From: Burkholderiaceae bacterium
Lineage (GTDB): Bacteria > Pseudomonadota > Gammaproteobacteria > Burkholderiales > Burkholderiaceae_C
Direction: 5' to 3'
Length of the DNA stretch: 64,000 nt
NCBI GenBank assembly: GCA_024710165.1
Contig: JANJVG010000207.1
Span: forward strand, 18,799-82,798
Both the position numbers and the translations under genes were made by a program. Positions 19,771 through 29,984 of this stretch are shown here, in pieces (within the stretch, counting starts at the first letter, position 1; the number at the start of each line of letters is the position of its first letter). The notes under the pieces were generated by a model, which was given only the letters and a program-made list of their open reading frames with translations, was not told where the DNA came from and did no database searches.

Positions 19771-20616
19771 TCACCCGCCCACGCAGGTCTGCACCTGCTC
19801 ACCCAGCCCGGTGGCGCCCAGGCGCAGCACGTCGCCCGGTTGCAGGAACCAGGGCGCAGGCTTCTGGCCCAGGCCCACGCCGGCGGGGGTGCCGGTGAGC
19901 ACGATGTCGCCGGGCTCCAGCGTCATGAACTGGCTGATATAGGCCAGCACCGTGGGCACGCCGAAGATGAAGTTGCGCGTGCTGCCGCTTTGCACACGTT
20001 GGCCGTTCACCTCCAGCCACAGATCAATGGCGTGCGGGTCGGGCACCTCATCGGCCGTGAGCAGCCACGGGCCGATGGGAGCGAAGCTGTCGTAGCTCTT
20101 GCCCTTGTCCCATTGGCCGCCACGCTCGATCTGGTAGGAGCGCTCGGACACGTCGTTGGCCAGCACATAGCCCGCCACATGGCGCAGCGCCTGGGCCTGT
20201 GGCACATGGCGAGCGCGCGTGCCAATGACAATGCCCAGCTCCACCTCCCAGTCGGTCTTGAGCGCGCCGGGCGGGATCTGCAGGGGGTCATTCGGGCCGC
20301 TCAGCGCGGTCACGGCCTTCATGAACAGCACCGGCTCGGCGGGCGGCTGCATGCCGGCTTCGAGCGCGTGGTCGCGGTAGTTCAGGCCCACGCAGACGAT
20401 CTTGCCCACGCCGCCCACCGGGCAGCCCAGGCGCGGCAGGCCCTCGATGGCGGGCAGGCGCGCGGCATCAAGGGCGGCCAGAGCCGCCAGGGTGCGGGGG
20501 TTGAGCTGCGCCGGACCGATGTCGGCGAGCAGCATGGAGAGGTCGCGCAGCACGCCCTGGGAATCAACAATGCCCGGGCGCTCGGCACCAGGCTGGCCAT
20601 AGCGGATGAGTTTCAT
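19771..20616 (-). CDS. Fumarylacetoacetate hydrolase family protein
   Basis: A 281-residue protein with a short N-terminal domain (MKLIRYGQPGAERPGI) and the FAH catalytic fold: GLNYRDHALE (about 84-93), the metal-binding DWEVELGIVIG, and the conserved ANDVSERSYQ. The C-terminal LTGTPAGVGLG is also typical. Enzymes of this group hydrolyse or decarboxylate C-C bonds in 2-oxo acids (2-hydroxyhepta-2,4-diene-1,7-dioate isomerase, ureidoglycolate lyase-like, fumarylpyruvate hydrolase); sequence alone does not say which. ATG 20616 has an AGGAAT site nearby on the minus strand. It is a lone gene with no visible aromatic-pathway neighbours. Confidence 0.85.
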   Translation of the reverse strand: MKLIRYGQPGAERPGIVDSQGVLRDLSMLLADIGPAQLNPRTLAALAALDAARLPAIEGLPRLGCPVGGVGKIVCVGLNYRDHALEAGMQPPAEPVLFMKAVTALSGPNDPLQIPPGALKTDWEVELGIVIGTRARHVPQAQALRHVAGYVLANDVSERSYQIERGGQWDKGKSYDSFAPIGPWLLTADEVPDPHAIDLWLEVNGQRVQSGSTRNFIFGVPTVLAYISQFMTLEPGDIVLTGTPAGVGLGQKPAPWFLQPGDVLRLGATGLGEQVQTCVGG

Positions 20617-20769
20617 GGAGATATTCCTGCAAGCCAAAGGGCGTCAGCACAGCTGGCGGATGTGTGCAAGCGTACCATCGGGGCACTTGGAACTTGCCCG
20701 CAAATAAGCGGGGCGGCCGACGGCCTGCCTCAACCCGCCTATTGACGGACCAGTTCGTGGCATTCAATT

Positions 20770-20837
20770 AAATGCTCTTACATTTGTAGCTATTTGCGCT
20801 TGATCCATGGGCGCAAAGGCCATTTTTGTGTTGAAAA
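20770..20837 (+). repeat. Dispersed palindromic repeat, copy 5, upstream of chrA
   Basis: AAATGCT start, then TTGTAGCTATTTGCGCTTGAT and GGGCGCAAAGGCCATTTTT. It fills the space directly before the chrA start codon, so the chrA leader and any Shine-Dalgarno sequence come from the repeat. An in-frame ATG at 20807 lies inside it. Confidence 0.8.
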
Positions 20838-20839
20838 CC

Positions 20840-21427
20840 ATGGCACACCACCCCTTGCCTCCCGAACTCCGCCCCCGACCCCGACCCCGCAACCCTGCCG
20901 ACCTGTTCTGGTCCTTTACCTGGCTGGCCCTGCAGGGCTTTGGCGGCGTGGTGGCCGTGGTGCAGCGCGAGCTGGTGGAAAAAAAGCGCTGGATGACGAA
21001 CGAGGAGTTTCTGGAAGACTGGGCCGTGGCCCAGGTGATGCCCGGGCCCAACGTGGTGAACCTCTCCATCATGATTGGCGACCGGCATTTTGGCCTGCGT
21101 GGCGCGCTGGCCGCGCTGGCGGGCATGCTGTCGTTCCCGCTGGCGATTGCACTGGCGGTGGCGCTGGTCTATGCCCAGTGGGCCAGCCACCCGGCCATGG
21201 CAGGCGCGCTGCGCGGCATGGGCGCCGTGGCGGCGGGGCTGATTGGCGGCATGGGCCTCAAGCTGGCGATGGCCTTGCGAACGCACCCGCTGGGCCCTGC
21301 GCTGTGCGCGGCAATTGCGGCCCTGTCGTTTGCGGCCATCGTCTGGCTGCGCGTGCCGCTGTATGCGCTGCTGCTGGTGGTGGGCGGCGGCGCCTGCGTT
21401 CTGACCTGGCGAAAGCTGGCCCCATGA
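20840..21427 (+). CDS. chrA: Chromate transporter, N-terminal-type subunit (short-chain ChrA)
   Basis: A 195-residue membrane protein of the chromate ion transporter (CHR) family. The conserved opening FGGVVAVVQRELVEKKRWM and the AQVMPGPNVVNLSI motif identify it; about five to six membrane spans follow. It is half the size of full ChrA and is paired with the next gene, which encodes the other half, so the two probably form one antiparallel transporter. The start at ATG 20840 is preferred; an in-frame ATG at 20807 lies within the repeat and would add eleven poorly conserved residues. CHR proteins export chromate, but many homologues are untested. Confidence 0.85.
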   Translation: MAHHPLPPELRPRPRPRNPADLFWSFTWLALQGFGGVVAVVQRELVEKKRWMTNEEFLEDWAVAQVMPGPNVVNLSIMIGDRHFGLRGALAALAGMLSFPLAIALAVALVYAQWASHPAMAGALRGMGAVAAGLIGGMGLKLAMALRTHPLGPALCAAIAALSFAAIVWLRVPLYALLLVVGGGACVLTWRKLAP

Positions 21428-22017
21428 CGCACGCCATCACGCTGCAGCCGCTCGACTGGCTGAACCTGTTTCTGTATTACCTGTCGATCTCGCTGCTGGC
21501 AGTGGGTGGCGCCATTGCCACGGCGCCCGACATGCACCGGTTTCTGGTGGATCGCACGGCCTGGCTGACCGACATGCAGTTCAATGCCAGCATCGCCATT
21601 GCCCAGGCCGCACCGGGCCCCAATGTGCTGTTCATCGCCCTGCTGGGCTGGCATGTGGGCCTGAACGCGGGTGGCCCGGGCGCCACAGGCTGGGCCTACG
21701 GGCTGCTGGGCGCAGCGTTGAGCATGCTCGGGATCATGCTGCCCAGCGCCACGCTGACCTGGGTGGCCACACGCTGGGCACATCGCAACCGCGAGCGGCG
21801 CGCGGTGCGGGCGTTCCGCCAGGGCATGGCGCCGCTGGTCATCGGCCTCTTGATGGCGGCCACCTGGGTGCTGGGCCGCGCCCAGGGCCAGCCCGCCACC
21901 GACGGGCCCCTGTGGCTGCTGACAGCCGCCACCGCGCTGCTGGTGTGGCGCACCCGGCTCCACCTGCTCTGGATGCTGGGCGCGGGCGCCTTGCTGGGAG
22001 TACTGGGCTGGGTGTGA
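21424..22017 (+). CDS. chrA: Chromate transporter, C-terminal-type subunit (short-chain ChrA)
   Basis: A 197-residue partner of the upstream gene, overlapping it by four bases (ATGA), the classic sign of translational coupling. It has the same CHR fold: FLYYLSISLLAVGGAIATAPDMHRF near the start, then AQAAPGPNVLFIALLGW, equivalent to the GPN motif of the first half. About six membrane spans are predicted. Two short-chain CHR genes in tandem are known to work only together in other bacteria. The split is a family feature and not a frameshift. Confidence 0.85.
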   Translation: MTHAITLQPLDWLNLFLYYLSISLLAVGGAIATAPDMHRFLVDRTAWLTDMQFNASIAIAQAAPGPNVLFIALLGWHVGLNAGGPGATGWAYGLLGAALSMLGIMLPSATLTWVATRWAHRNRERRAVRAFRQGMAPLVIGLLMAATWVLGRAQGQPATDGPLWLLTAATALLVWRTRLHLLWMLGAGALLGVLGWV

Positions 22018-22229
22018 CATCGGGTTCACCGCCCGTTGCCTGGACATTCCCCGGTCAAGGGTTGCGTAAGTCTTTTTCCCTTCAAAACAGGCCGGACGAG
22101 GCGCCGCCTTGATCCAGCGCAGTGGCCGGGCGCTTTCTGGAACGTCGCCCGGTCAAACCGCGTATGCTTTTTCCGCAGAAACGCGGCGGTGGCATTGTTG
22201 CCCGACCGCCTGCGCCACGGAGACATGCA

Positions 22230-23138
22230 ATGGAACCCCAGGCGACCATTTTGGTGGTGGACGACTCCCCCGAGAACCTGCAGGTGATCTCGGCCGTGCT
22301 GAAGGAGCACTACAAGGTCAAGATCGCCATCAACGGCGAACGGGCGCTGGCCCTGGCGACATCGGCCGATCCCCCCGACCTGATTTTGCTGGACGTGATG
22401 ATGCCCGGCATGGATGGTTACGAGGTGTGCAGCCGCCTCAAGGCCCACCCGGCCACGGCACGCATTCCGGTGCTGTTCGTATCCTCACGCGACGAAGAAG
22501 AAGACGAGGCGCGCGGCCTGTCCCTGGGCGCCATCGACTACCTCGTCAAGCCCATTCGCCCGTCCATCGTGCAGGCCCGGGTGCGCAACCACATCGAACT
22601 CAAGCGCAGCCGCGATCTGCTTGAGCGCCTGACCACGCAAGACCACCTGACCGACATCAGCAACCGGCGCCGTTTTGACGAGTTTCTGGCCATGGAATGG
22701 GGCCGCGCAACGCGCGAGCAGTCGCCACTGTCCCTGATCGCCATCGACATCGACCACTTCAAGGCTTTCAACGACCACTACGGCCACCCCCAGGGCGACC
22801 AGTGCCTGATCCAGGTAGCCCGGGCGCTGGCGGCCAGCGTCACACGGCCCACCGATCTGGTGGCACGCTGCGGCGGTGAAGAATTTGCAGCCGTACTGCC
22901 CGGCACCGACAGCGCAGGCGCCACCCGCCTGGCCGAGCAGATGCGCACAGGCGTGCTGGCGCAGGGCCTGGCACACGCACATTCGGCCACACACAGCCAC
23001 GTCACCATCAGCCTGGGCGTGGCCACCCTGGTGCCCCGGGCCGACGAGAGCGTGCAAGCGCTGGCCGACATGGCGGACGCCGCCCTGTACGAGGCCAAGA
23101 GCGCCGGGCGCAACCGCTTCGTGGCCCGGCAGCGCTGA
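22230..23138 (+). CDS. Response regulator with diguanylate cyclase output (REC-GGDEF)
   Basis: A 302-residue protein. Residues 5-120 are a receiver domain with acidic pocket Asp11/Asp12, phospho-acceptor Asp55 in LILLDVMMPGMDG and the conserved Lys in LVKPI. Residues about 140-300 are a GGDEF domain with CGGEEF and an RPTD inhibitory site, so phosphorylation should turn on cyclic-di-GMP synthesis. Start ATG 22230 is preceded by ACGGAGA. It faces a large hybrid histidine kinase tail to tail with only 11 bp between stop codons, which makes that kinase a reasonable candidate partner. Confidence 0.9.
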   Translation: MEPQATILVVDDSPENLQVISAVLKEHYKVKIAINGERALALATSADPPDLILLDVMMPGMDGYEVCSRLKAHPATARIPVLFVSSRDEEEDEARGLSLGAIDYLVKPIRPSIVQARVRNHIELKRSRDLLERLTTQDHLTDISNRRRFDEFLAMEWGRATREQSPLSLIAIDIDHFKAFNDHYGHPQGDQCLIQVARALAASVTRPTDLVARCGGEEFAAVLPGTDSAGATRLAEQMRTGVLAQGLAHAHSATHSHVTISLGVATLVPRADESVQALADMADAALYEAKSAGRNRFVARQR

Positions 23139-23149
23139 ACGCTGCGGCG

Positions 23150-26100
23150 CTACACAGCGCTGGCACGCATCAGCCCGAGTGCGGCTTCAAAGTCAAAGCC
23201 CTCGATCGCCCGCTCGATCGCCGCGTGTTGCGCCGGGCAGGCTGCGGCCAACAGCACCCCCCGGTCTTCGCTGATCAGGTCCAGGCACTCTGAATCGCCC
23301 ACGGCCAGCAGGTCAAGCAGTTGCTCCCGAAACGCTGCCACCCGCGCCGGGTCGGGTGCAGGCCCGGGCGCGGCCTGGGTATCGGGCGCGGGCTCGCCAG
23401 TCGCCAAGAGCCAGGCCAGACCAGCGAGCACCGGGGCCAGCTCGGCCACCACCTGGTCTGCCAGGGCGTCGATGCGCTGCGCGGGCTCGGCGGCGCGGCA
23501 GGCGCGCTCCAGTTCGGCTGCGGCCGCCTGCACGCCGCGCGCACCCACACTGCCGGCCACCGATTTGAGGGTGTGCGCCACCCGCTCGGGCGCGGTGGCA
23601 TCACCTTGTGCGCGCGCGGTGCGAAAAGTCTCCGCAAACGACACCTGCCCTGCATGGAACTTGGCCAGCAAGGAGCGATAGAGCGCCTCGTTGTGCATGG
23701 TGGTGGTGAGCCCGGCGCGGGTGTCAATGCCCGGCAGCGGTGGCAGGGGCAGTGCGGCTGATGCCGGCGGCTGCACGGGCGCCGCGGTGCAGGCATCCTG
23801 CAATCCGGTGGCCTGCGGGGCTGCATCGGCCTGCCCCACCCAGCGTGCAATCGTGCAAAACATGCTGCCCACATCGAGCGGCTTGGCGATGTAGTCGTTC
23901 ATGCCGATGGCCAGCGCACGCTCGCGGTCGCCCGCCATGGCGTTCGCAGTCATGGCAATGATGGGCAGCGCCCGGAGTGCGGGTTGGGCACGGATGTGCT
24001 GCGTGGCCTCGTAGCCGTCCATGACGGGCATCTGGCAGTCCATCAGCACACAGTCGAAGCGGGCATCGTGCTCCAGCCGATCGAGCGCCTCACGGCCATT
24101 GGTGGCCAGCACAGCCTCGACCCTGGCGTTGCGCAGCAGTTCCAGCGCCAGTTCCTGGTTGATTTCGTTGTCTTCCACCAGCAGCATGCGCTTGCCGGCG
24201 AGATGGCGCATGGCGTTCTGGCTGTCCTGGGCCATGGCGGTGCTGCGGTGCCCGGTGAGCCCCTTGCGATCGATGGCGCAGCCGATGGCTTCGAGCAGCT
24301 GGCTGGCCATGACCGGCTTGGTGAGCACTGATTTGAGCGCAACGCCCTGGCGTTCGGCCGCTCCCAGGGCCTCTTCGCGGCCGTAGGCGGTGACCATGAT
24401 GGTGGCTGGCACCTGGAGCTGCTGCACATCGTGCATGTGCCGCAGGGTTTGAATGCCGTCCATCAGCGGCATCTTCCAGTCGATCAGCACCAGGTCGTAG
24501 GGCTTTTGGCACTGCTGGGCGGCGGCCACGGCGGTCAGGGCCTGCGGGCCGTCGGCGGCGGTATCCACCTGCAGGCCCAGGCTTTGGGCCATGCGGGCCG
24601 TGATTTCGCGGGCACAGGCGTTGTCGTCCACCACCAGCACCCGCATCGCCTGCAGCGCCTCACGCCCCGGCGTGCGGCCGGTGGCCACCGGGCTCTGCAG
24701 GCCCAGTCGCACCGTGAAGTGAAACACCGAGCCCTTGCCGGGCGTGCTCTCCACCCAGATGCGGCCGTGCATCTGTTCTACCAGCGCCTTGGAAATGGCC
24801 AGGCCCAGACCGGTGCCCCCGTAGCGGCGCGTGGTCGAGCTGTCGGCCTGGCTGAAGGGCTGAAAGAGCTTGTCGCACTGCTCGGGCGTCATGCCGATGC
24901 CGGTGTCGCGCACCCAGAAGTGCAATTCAATGCCCTGGTCATCTTCGGGCCCTTTTTCAATGCCGATGACCACCTCGCCCTGCTCGGTGAACTTGACGGC
25001 GTTGTTGCCCAGGTTGACCAGGATCTGCCCCAGGCGCAGCGGGTCGCCCACCAGGCGGGCGGGAATGTCGGGGGGCACATTGAACAGCAGCTCCAGGCCC
25101 TTGTCTTCGGTCTTGAGGCCGATGAGATTGGAGAGATGGTCCATGACCTCATCGAGCTGGAAGCCCGTCTGCTCCAGCACCATCTTGCCAGCCTCGACCT
25201 TCGAGAAATCAAGGATGTCGTTGATGATGCCCAGCAGGCTGACGGCCGAGCGGTGCGCCTTCTCCACGTAGTTGCGCTGGCGGGCGTCCAGTTCGGTCTG
25301 CAGCGCCAGGTGCGCCATACCGATGATGGCGTTCATGGGTGTACGGATTTCGTGGCTCATGTTGGCCAGAAATTCGCTTTTCGCCTGGGCCGCCTCTTCA
25401 GCCACGCGGCGCGCCTCGGCCATGGCACGCTCGGTGGCCTTGCGCTCGGCGATGTCTTCAAACACCCAGATGGTCACCTTGCGGTGCTCGGCCGCGTGGA
25501 TGGCGCGCCCGGACACCTGGGCCACGAAGTTGCCCCGGTCCTTGCGTGCAAAGTCCCACTCCACGTTCACGTCCTTGCCCGTGCCCAGCAGCGGGCCCAC
25601 CAGGGCGCCAAACCGGGCGTAGTGCTCGTGCGAGTGGTAAATCACGCTTCCAGGCTGCCCGATCAATTCTTCCGGCTGGTAGCCCAGAAATTCGCCCATG
25701 CGGCGGTTGACCCGCAGGATCACGCCGTCGGCGGTGTAGATGATGCCGTTGGGGGCATTGTCAAAAATCATCTGCTGTTCGGCCAGCAGGTTGCGGTTGT
25801 AGGCCTCGCTGGCGCGCAGGCTGGCCTCGGCGGCCTTCTGCTCGGTGATGTCCTGGTTGATGCCCACCAGCCGGCGCGGGCAGCCATCGGGCCCGCGCAG
25901 GGCGGCGTGCCCGATGTCGAGAATCCAGCGCCAGTCGCCAATGGCCGTACGCATGCGGAAGGTTTCGGTGTGGTCCGGCATTTCGTTGACCAGAAAGCTG
26001 CGCAGGCGCGCCTTGACCCGTGCCACGTCGTCGGGATGAATCAGGTCCTCCCAGCAGGCCATGTGGTTGGGATACCGGGCCAGCAGCGCTTGTTTGTCAT

Positions 26101-27514
26101 AGCCCAGCATTTCTGCCCAGATGTCGTTGACGGCCACGTCCACGATCTCGTGGTGCTCGTCGATGGCGCAGTCGTACATGCCCAGGTTGGCGCCGCGCAA
26201 CGCGAGGTTCAGGCGTTCTTCGCTGCGGGCAATGCGCTGCTCGACGATCTGCCGCTCGGTGATGTCGTACAACCACGAGACCAGGTGCCGACCATCGGAG
26301 AAATCGAGCAAGATGGACGACAGCAGCACCGTGATGGGGGTGCCGTCGGTACGCACAAATTCGGCCTGGTAGCCCTTGACTGCGCCGTCGCGGCGCAGCA
26401 AGGCCAGGAAATGCGCACGATCGGCCGGGTTGCGCCAGGAGCGGCTGGCATGGTGCGATGCCAGGTCCTCGGTTTTTACACCCAGCATTTCGGCATGCTG
26501 GCGGTTGGCAAAGAGCAGGTGCCCTTCCTCGGTGCCAATGGCCACACCCACGGGGCTGTTCTCCAGAATGCGGCGCAGGCGCTCCTCGTTTTGCTGGCGG
26601 TCGCGTTCGAGCTGTTTGCGCTCCGTGATGTCTTCGTAGACCCACACGGCAGAGCGCTCAAAACCGGGAATGCTGATGCCCTGGCCCGACACCATGGCCA
26701 CAAAAAGGGAGCCGTCGTCGCGCTGGTATTCCCACTCGGTGCGCACCTCCTTGCCGGCACTCAGGAGCGGCGCGGCAACTTCGGCAAACGCGCGGTAGCT
26801 GTCTTCGGTGCGGAACATGCGACGGGATGCGGGTTGGCCGATCACCTCGTCGTGCCGCAACCCGAGGTTTTCGCACAGGCGCTTGTTGGCGCGCAGGATG
26901 ATGCCGTCGGCGGTGTAACAGATGCCGTTGGGCGCGTTCTCGAAGATCACCTGCTGCTCTTCCAGCAGTTTGCGGATTTCGGCCTGCTGGCGGTCGATTT
27001 CATCGCGGGCGCGGCGCTTTTCCGACACATCATCGACCGTGAAGCGCAGCAGAATGCGCCCGCCGCAGTCAAAGGCCATGAGGTTGACCTCGGCATCGAA
27101 AATTTCCCCGGTGGCACGGCGTGCACGCCACAGAAAATTGGCAATGCCGTGCTCGAAAATGGCCCGTGTGATCTCCTCGCCGGCCGTTTGCGTGTCGGTG
27201 CCGTCGTACTGGACCGGTGCAGAAAAGTCCAGCGGCATCTTGCCCAGCACCTCCTCGCGCGAGGAAAACCCGTAAATGCGCACCGCTGCCTGGTTGCAGT
27301 CGATGATGCCGATGGCCGGGTCGATGATGACGATGGGCACCGGAGCATCCTGGTACACCCGCTGGTTGTAGGCCGCACTGCGGGCCAGCGTGGCACGGGC
27401 GTGCTCCAGCGCCTGCTGGCTATCGGCCAGTTCGGCCTGCAGGGTCTGGTGGGCCTGCTGCAGGCGTGCCAGCTCCTGCTGCAGGGCGGCTGCGGTTTCG
27501 GGGGGGTGCGGCAT
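23150..27514 (-). CDS. Hybrid histidine kinase: five PAS domains, HisKA, HATPase, two receivers, Hpt
   Basis: A 1454-residue signalling protein with no evident membrane span. After an N-terminal coiled coil (about 8-50) come five PAS domains to about residue 690, then HisKA with the phosphorylated His721 (MSHEIRTP), an HATPase domain ([10 protein letters not shown]), receiver 1 with Asp1012 (VLIDWKMP), receiver 2 with Asp1159 (VLMDCQMP) and an Hpt domain with His1314 ([10 protein letters not shown]). The C-terminal about 120 residues look like a second, degenerate helical bundle. PAS 2 and PAS 5 are closely alike (NAPNGI-YTADG-ILR), so one arose by internal duplication. ATG 27514 has an AGGAG site. 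It probably senses redox or small molecules through PAS and relays phosphate to a separate regulator. Confidence 0.9.
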   Translation of the reverse strand: MPHPPETAAALQQELARLQQAHQTLQAELADSQQALEHARATLARSAAYNQRVYQDAPVPIVIIDPAIGIIDCNQAAVRIYGFSSREEVLGKMPLDFSAPVQYDGTDTQTAGEEITRAIFEHGIANFLWRARRATGEIFDAEVNLMAFDCGGRILLRFTVDDVSEKRRARDEIDRQQAEIRKLLEEQQVIFENAPNGICYTADGIILRANKRLCENLGLRHDEVIGQPASRRMFRTEDSYRAFAEVAAPLLSAGKEVRTEWEYQRDDGSLFVAMVSGQGISIPGFERSAVWVYEDITERKQLERDRQQNEERLRRILENSPVGVAIGTEEGHLLFANRQHAEMLGVKTEDLASHHASRSWRNPADRAHFLALLRRDGAVKGYQAEFVRTDGTPITVLLSSILLDFSDGRHLVSWLYDITERQIVEQRIARSEERLNLALRGANLGMYDCAIDEHHEIVDVAVNDIWAEMLGYDKQALLARYPNHMACWEDLIHPDDVARVKARLRSFLVNEMPDHTETFRMRTAIGDWRWILDIGHAALRGPDGCPRRLVGINQDITEQKAAEASLRASEAYNRNLLAEQQMIFDNAPNGIIYTADGVILRVNRRMGEFLGYQPEELIGQPGSVIYHSHEHYARFGALVGPLLGTGKDVNVEWDFARKDRGNFVAQVSGRAIHAAEHRKVTIWVFEDIAERKATERAMAEARRVAEEAAQAKSEFLANMSHEIRTPMNAIIGMAHLALQTELDARQRNYVEKAHRSAVSLLGIINDILDFSKVEAGKMVLEQTGFQLDEVMDHLSNLIGLKTEDKGLELLFNVPPDIPARLVGDPLRLGQILVNLGNNAVKFTEQGEVVIGIEKGPEDDQGIELHFWVRDTGIGMTPEQCDKLFQPFSQADSSTTRRYGGTGLGLAISKALVEQMHGRIWVESTPGKGSVFHFTVRLGLQSPVATGRTPGREALQAMRVLVVDDNACAREITARMAQSLGLQVDTAADGPQALTAVAAAQQCQKPYDLVLIDWKMPLMDGIQTLRHMHDVQQLQVPATIMVTAYGREEALGAAERQGVALKSVLTKPVMASQLLEAIGCAIDRKGLTGHRSTAMAQDSQNAMRHLAGKRMLLVEDNEINQELALELLRNARVEAVLATNGREALDRLEHDARFDCVLMDCQMPVMDGYEATQHIRAQPALRALPIIAMTANAMAGDRERALAIGMNDYIAKPLDVGSMFCTIARWVGQADAAPQATGLQDACTAAPVQPPASAALPLPPLPGIDTRAGLTTTMHNEALYRSLLAKFHAGQVSFAETFRTARAQGDATAPERVAHTLKSVAGSVGARGVQAAAAELERACRAAEPAQRIDALADQVVAELAPVLAGLAWLLATGEPAPDTQAAPGPAPDPARVAAFREQLLDLLAVGDSECLDLISEDRGVLLAAACPAQHAAIERAIEGFDFEAALGLMRASAV

Positions 27515-27660
27515 CACGTCTCCTGGGTCCTGGTGCCGCAGCACCGGCACGGAGCATTCCGCTTGCCTGGTCCACGGTCTGGCGCAGTATCCACAGCCCG
27601 ATCGGGGGGCGTCAACGCGGCAAACCAGCATCCGGGACGCCGAAACCGGCGGTGTTTGAG

Positions 27661-28410
27661 CTATCGCAAGCTGTCTGCCCCGAACAGCGCCGGCAGGACC
27701 TGCGCAGCGCGACCGCGCAGCACGGCATGGGCCACGTAGTCGAGCTCACTCGGAGCGGTGTTCACCACCACCACCCGGGCACCTGCGGCGCGTGCGCTGT
27801 GTGCCAGGCCGGCCGCCGGGTAGACGGCGCCGGCGGTGCCAACCACCAGCATCAGGTCACAGCCACGGGCGGCCTGCTGGGCTGCTTCGAGCACAGCCCA
27901 AGGCAGCGGCTCGCCAAACCACACCACCCCCGGCCGCAGCAGGTTGCCGCAGCGCGGACAGTGCGGCGGGCTGCCCGCCTTCACGGTATCGGGGTGGCAG
28001 CACGGACGCGGCAGGTCAAGAAAGCGGTCTTCCATCAGGTCGCCGTGCAGACACAGCACCTCCGCACTGCCCGCACGCTGGTGCAGGCCATCGACGTTCT
28101 GGGTGATCAGGGTGATGCGCCCCGGATGCTTCTGCGCACAGTCGGCCAGCGCGCGGTGCCCGGCGTTGGGCTGCACGTCCGCCAGCATCTGGCGGCGGTG
28201 CTGGTACCAGCCCCATACCCGCGCCGGGTGGGCCCGAAAGCCCTCCTCGGTGGCCATGTCTTCGGCACGGAACTGCGCCCAGTAGCCGGTTTGCGCATCG
28301 CGAAAGGTGGGCACACCCGATTCGGCACTGATGCCGGCCCCGGTGAGCACGGCGATATGGCGGGCCTCACGCAACCAGCCTTGCACGGTTTCCAGCGCGG
28401 CGCCTTCCAT
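27661..28410 (-). CDS. cobB: NAD-dependent protein deacylase (sirtuin, class III type)
   Basis: A 249-residue sirtuin. NAD-binding GAGISAESG (about 25-33), TQNVDGLHQ (about 103-111) and the catalytic His in LHGDLME are present, as is a C-terminal [14 protein letters not shown] small zinc module is suggested by PCCHP and HCPRCGN. The pair Tyr/Arg in WYQHRRQ matches the YxxR motif of class III sirtuins such as E. coli CobB, which remove succinyl as well as acetyl groups from lysines. It sits just upstream of, and reads with, rlmB (15 bp apart, same strand, downstream of it in the transcript). Confidence 0.88.
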   Translation of the reverse strand: MEGAALETVQGWLREARHIAVLTGAGISAESGVPTFRDAQTGYWAQFRAEDMATEEGFRAHPARVWGWYQHRRQMLADVQPNAGHRALADCAQKHPGRITLITQNVDGLHQRAGSAEVLCLHGDLMEDRFLDLPRPCCHPDTVKAGSPPHCPRCGNLLRPGVVWFGEPLPWAVLEAAQQAARGCDLMLVVGTAGAVYPAAGLAHSARAAGARVVVVNTAPSELDYVAHAVLRGRAAQVLPALFGADSLR

Positions 28411-28425
28411 GCCGGTTCCAGCCTC

Positions 28426-29178
28426 TCAGACGGGGGTGCGCTGGCGCAGGGCCTCGTACAGGCACACGCCGCTGGCCACGGAGACATTCAGGCTCTCGAC
28501 CGCGCCCTTCATGGGAATGCTGACCAGCGCATCGCAGGTTTTCCGCGTGAGCTGGCGCATGCCGTCGCCCTCGGCGCCCAGGACCAGGGCCACGGGGCCT
28601 TTCAGGTCGGTCTGGTAGATGGTTTTGGGTGCATCGTCGCTGGTGCCGATGATCCAGATGTTGCGCTCCTTCAGCTCGTTCAGCGTGCGTGCCAGGTTGG
28701 TCACCATGAAGTACGGCATGGTCTCGGCGGCGCCGCTGGCCACCTTGGCCACGGTGGCATTGATGCCCGAGGCATGGTCCTTGGGGGCGATGACGGCATG
28801 CGCGCCCGCGCCGTCGGCCACGCGCAGGCAGGCGCCCAGGTTGTGCGGGTCGGTCACCCCGTCGAGCACCAGCAGCAGGGGCTGCTCCACGCCATTGGCT
28901 TCCAGGTTTTCCAGCAGTTCGTCGAGCGAGGTGATCTGGGCCACGGGCTCCACGCGTGCGGCCACGCCCTGGTGGCCGTGGCTGCCGGCCAGCTTGGCAA
29001 TGCGCAGGCTGTCGGCCTCGATCAGCCGGGCACCCGCCTCCTTGGCACGGTCGAGAAACTGGCGCATGCGCGCATCGCGCCGTGTGGCCTCGTAATAGAT
29101 TTCGATGATGGATTGCGGCGCGGTTTTCAGGCGCACGCCCACGGCATGGAAGCCGAAGAGGACTTTGGGGCTGGACAT
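28426..29178 (-). CDS. rlmB: 23S rRNA (guanosine-2'-O)-methyltransferase RlmB
   Basis: A 250-residue SpoU/TrmH-type methyltransferase with an N-terminal substrate-binding domain (VLFGFHAVGVRLK) and the knotted catalytic domain. The three SpoU motifs are clear: DGVTDPHNLGACLRVADG (about 107-124), LGAEGDGMR (about 198-206) and SLNVSVASGVCLYEALRQR near the C terminus. RlmB methylates the ribose of G2251 (E. coli numbering) in 23S rRNA. The length and motif spacing are normal. It is followed 15 bp later by the sirtuin gene. Confidence 0.92.
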   Translation of the reverse strand: MSSPKVLFGFHAVGVRLKTAPQSIIEIYYEATRRDARMRQFLDRAKEAGARLIEADSLRIAKLAGSHGHQGVAARVEPVAQITSLDELLENLEANGVEQPLLLVLDGVTDPHNLGACLRVADGAGAHAVIAPKDHASGINATVAKVASGAAETMPYFMVTNLARTLNELKERNIWIIGTSDDAPKTIYQTDLKGPVALVLGAEGDGMRQLTRKTCDALVSIPMKGAVESLNVSVASGVCLYEALRQRTPV

Positions 29179-29201
29179 GGAGCGATTATCCGCTGCGCCT
29201 C

Positions 29202-29268
29202 ATTGCTATTTTATTGATAGCTACTAGCTTTTATAAATAAAGGGCTAGAGGCCAAAAACATCCAAAAT
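29202..29268 (+). repeat. Dispersed palindromic repeat, copy 6, between rlmB and the LolD-like gene
   Basis: TTGCTATTTTATTGATAGCTACTAGC, then AAAGGGCTAGAGGCCAAAAA: one of the most complete copies, with both arms and both A/T-rich ends. It ends 2 bp before the stop codon of the ABC ATPase gene on the minus strand. Confidence 0.9.
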
Positions 29269-29270
29269 CA

Positions 29271-29966
29271 TCACAGACCTGCCACACGCCCGGCCTCGAT
29301 GGTGATGCAGCGCTCGCAGCGCTGGGCAATGCCCCGGTCGTGGGTGACCAGCACCAGCGTGGTGCCCTGCTCGCGGTTGAGGTCGAACATGAGCTGCATG
29401 ATGGTCTCGCCCGTGGCGAAGTCCAGGCTCCCTGTGGGCTCGTCGGCCAGCAGCACCGCAGGCTGCACCACGAAGGCCCGCGCCAGCGCCACGCGCTGCT
29501 GCTCCCCGCCCGACAGCACCTTGGGGTAGTGCCCCAGGCGCTGGCCCAGGCCCACATGCTCCAGCATCTGGGTGGCGCGCTGGCGTGCGTCGCGCTGCTG
29601 GGCCAACTCCAGCGGCAGCATGACGTTCTCCAGCGCCGTGAGGTTGCCCATGAGCTGGAAGCTCTGGAACACGAAACCCACCTTCTGCGCACGCAGCGCG
29701 GCGCGGTCGTCCTCGTTCAGGGCGAACAGGTCTTGCCCGCCCAGGCGTACCGTGCCGCGCGTGGGGGTGTCGAGCCCGGCGATGATGGACAGCAGCGTGC
29801 TTTTGCCCGAGCCGGAAGCACCCACAATGGCCACGGTTTCCCTTGGCGCCAGCTGGAAATCAATGTCGCGCAGAATGTCAAGCGTGCCGGTCGAATCGGT
29901 CACCGACTTGAACACATGCTCCACGGCAATGATCGGCGGCACAGGCGAAGAAGGAGTTTCGGACAT
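29271..29966 (-). CDS. ABC transporter ATP-binding protein, YbbA/LolD type
   Basis: A 231-residue ATPase with Walker A GASGSGKSTL (about residues 42-51), Q-loop FQSFQL, signature LSGGEQQRVALARA, Walker B VLLADEP and the H-loop HD. It belongs to the MacB/LolD/YbbA group. It is divergent from a TesA-like esterase, as ybbA and tesA are in E. coli, so it is probably YbbA. The usual membrane partner (YbbP) is not next to it in this window. ATG 29966 is used because it begins the conserved SETPSSPVPPIIAVEHV; 18 bp separate it from the esterase start. Confidence 0.88.
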   Translation of the reverse strand: MSETPSSPVPPIIAVEHVFKSVTDSTGTLDILRDIDFQLAPRETVAIVGASGSGKSTLLSIIAGLDTPTRGTVRLGGQDLFALNEDDRAALRAQKVGFVFQSFQLMGNLTALENVMLPLELAQQRDARQRATQMLEHVGLGQRLGHYPKVLSGGEQQRVALARAFVVQPAVLLADEPTGSLDFATGETIMQLMFDLNREQGTTLVLVTHDRGIAQRCERCITIEAGRVAGL

Positions 29967-29984
29967 GAAAGGCTTTTGTTTGTG

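Noticed and set aside
20840..22017. A frameshift that splits one chrA gene
   Set aside because: Two complete half-size ChrA proteins with an ATGA overlap is a known arrangement, and each half has its own start region and GPN motif.
24431..27739. A 1102-codon open frame on the plus strand opposite the hybrid kinase gene
   Set aside because: No recognisable domain, antisense to conserved PAS and kinase motifs.
29202..29268. Reading the palindromic repeats as transcription terminators or CRISPR repeats
   Set aside because: Copies are inside genes, in both directions, tens of kilobases to a few kilobases apart and without spacers of regular length; a terminator inside conserved genes would be harmful.
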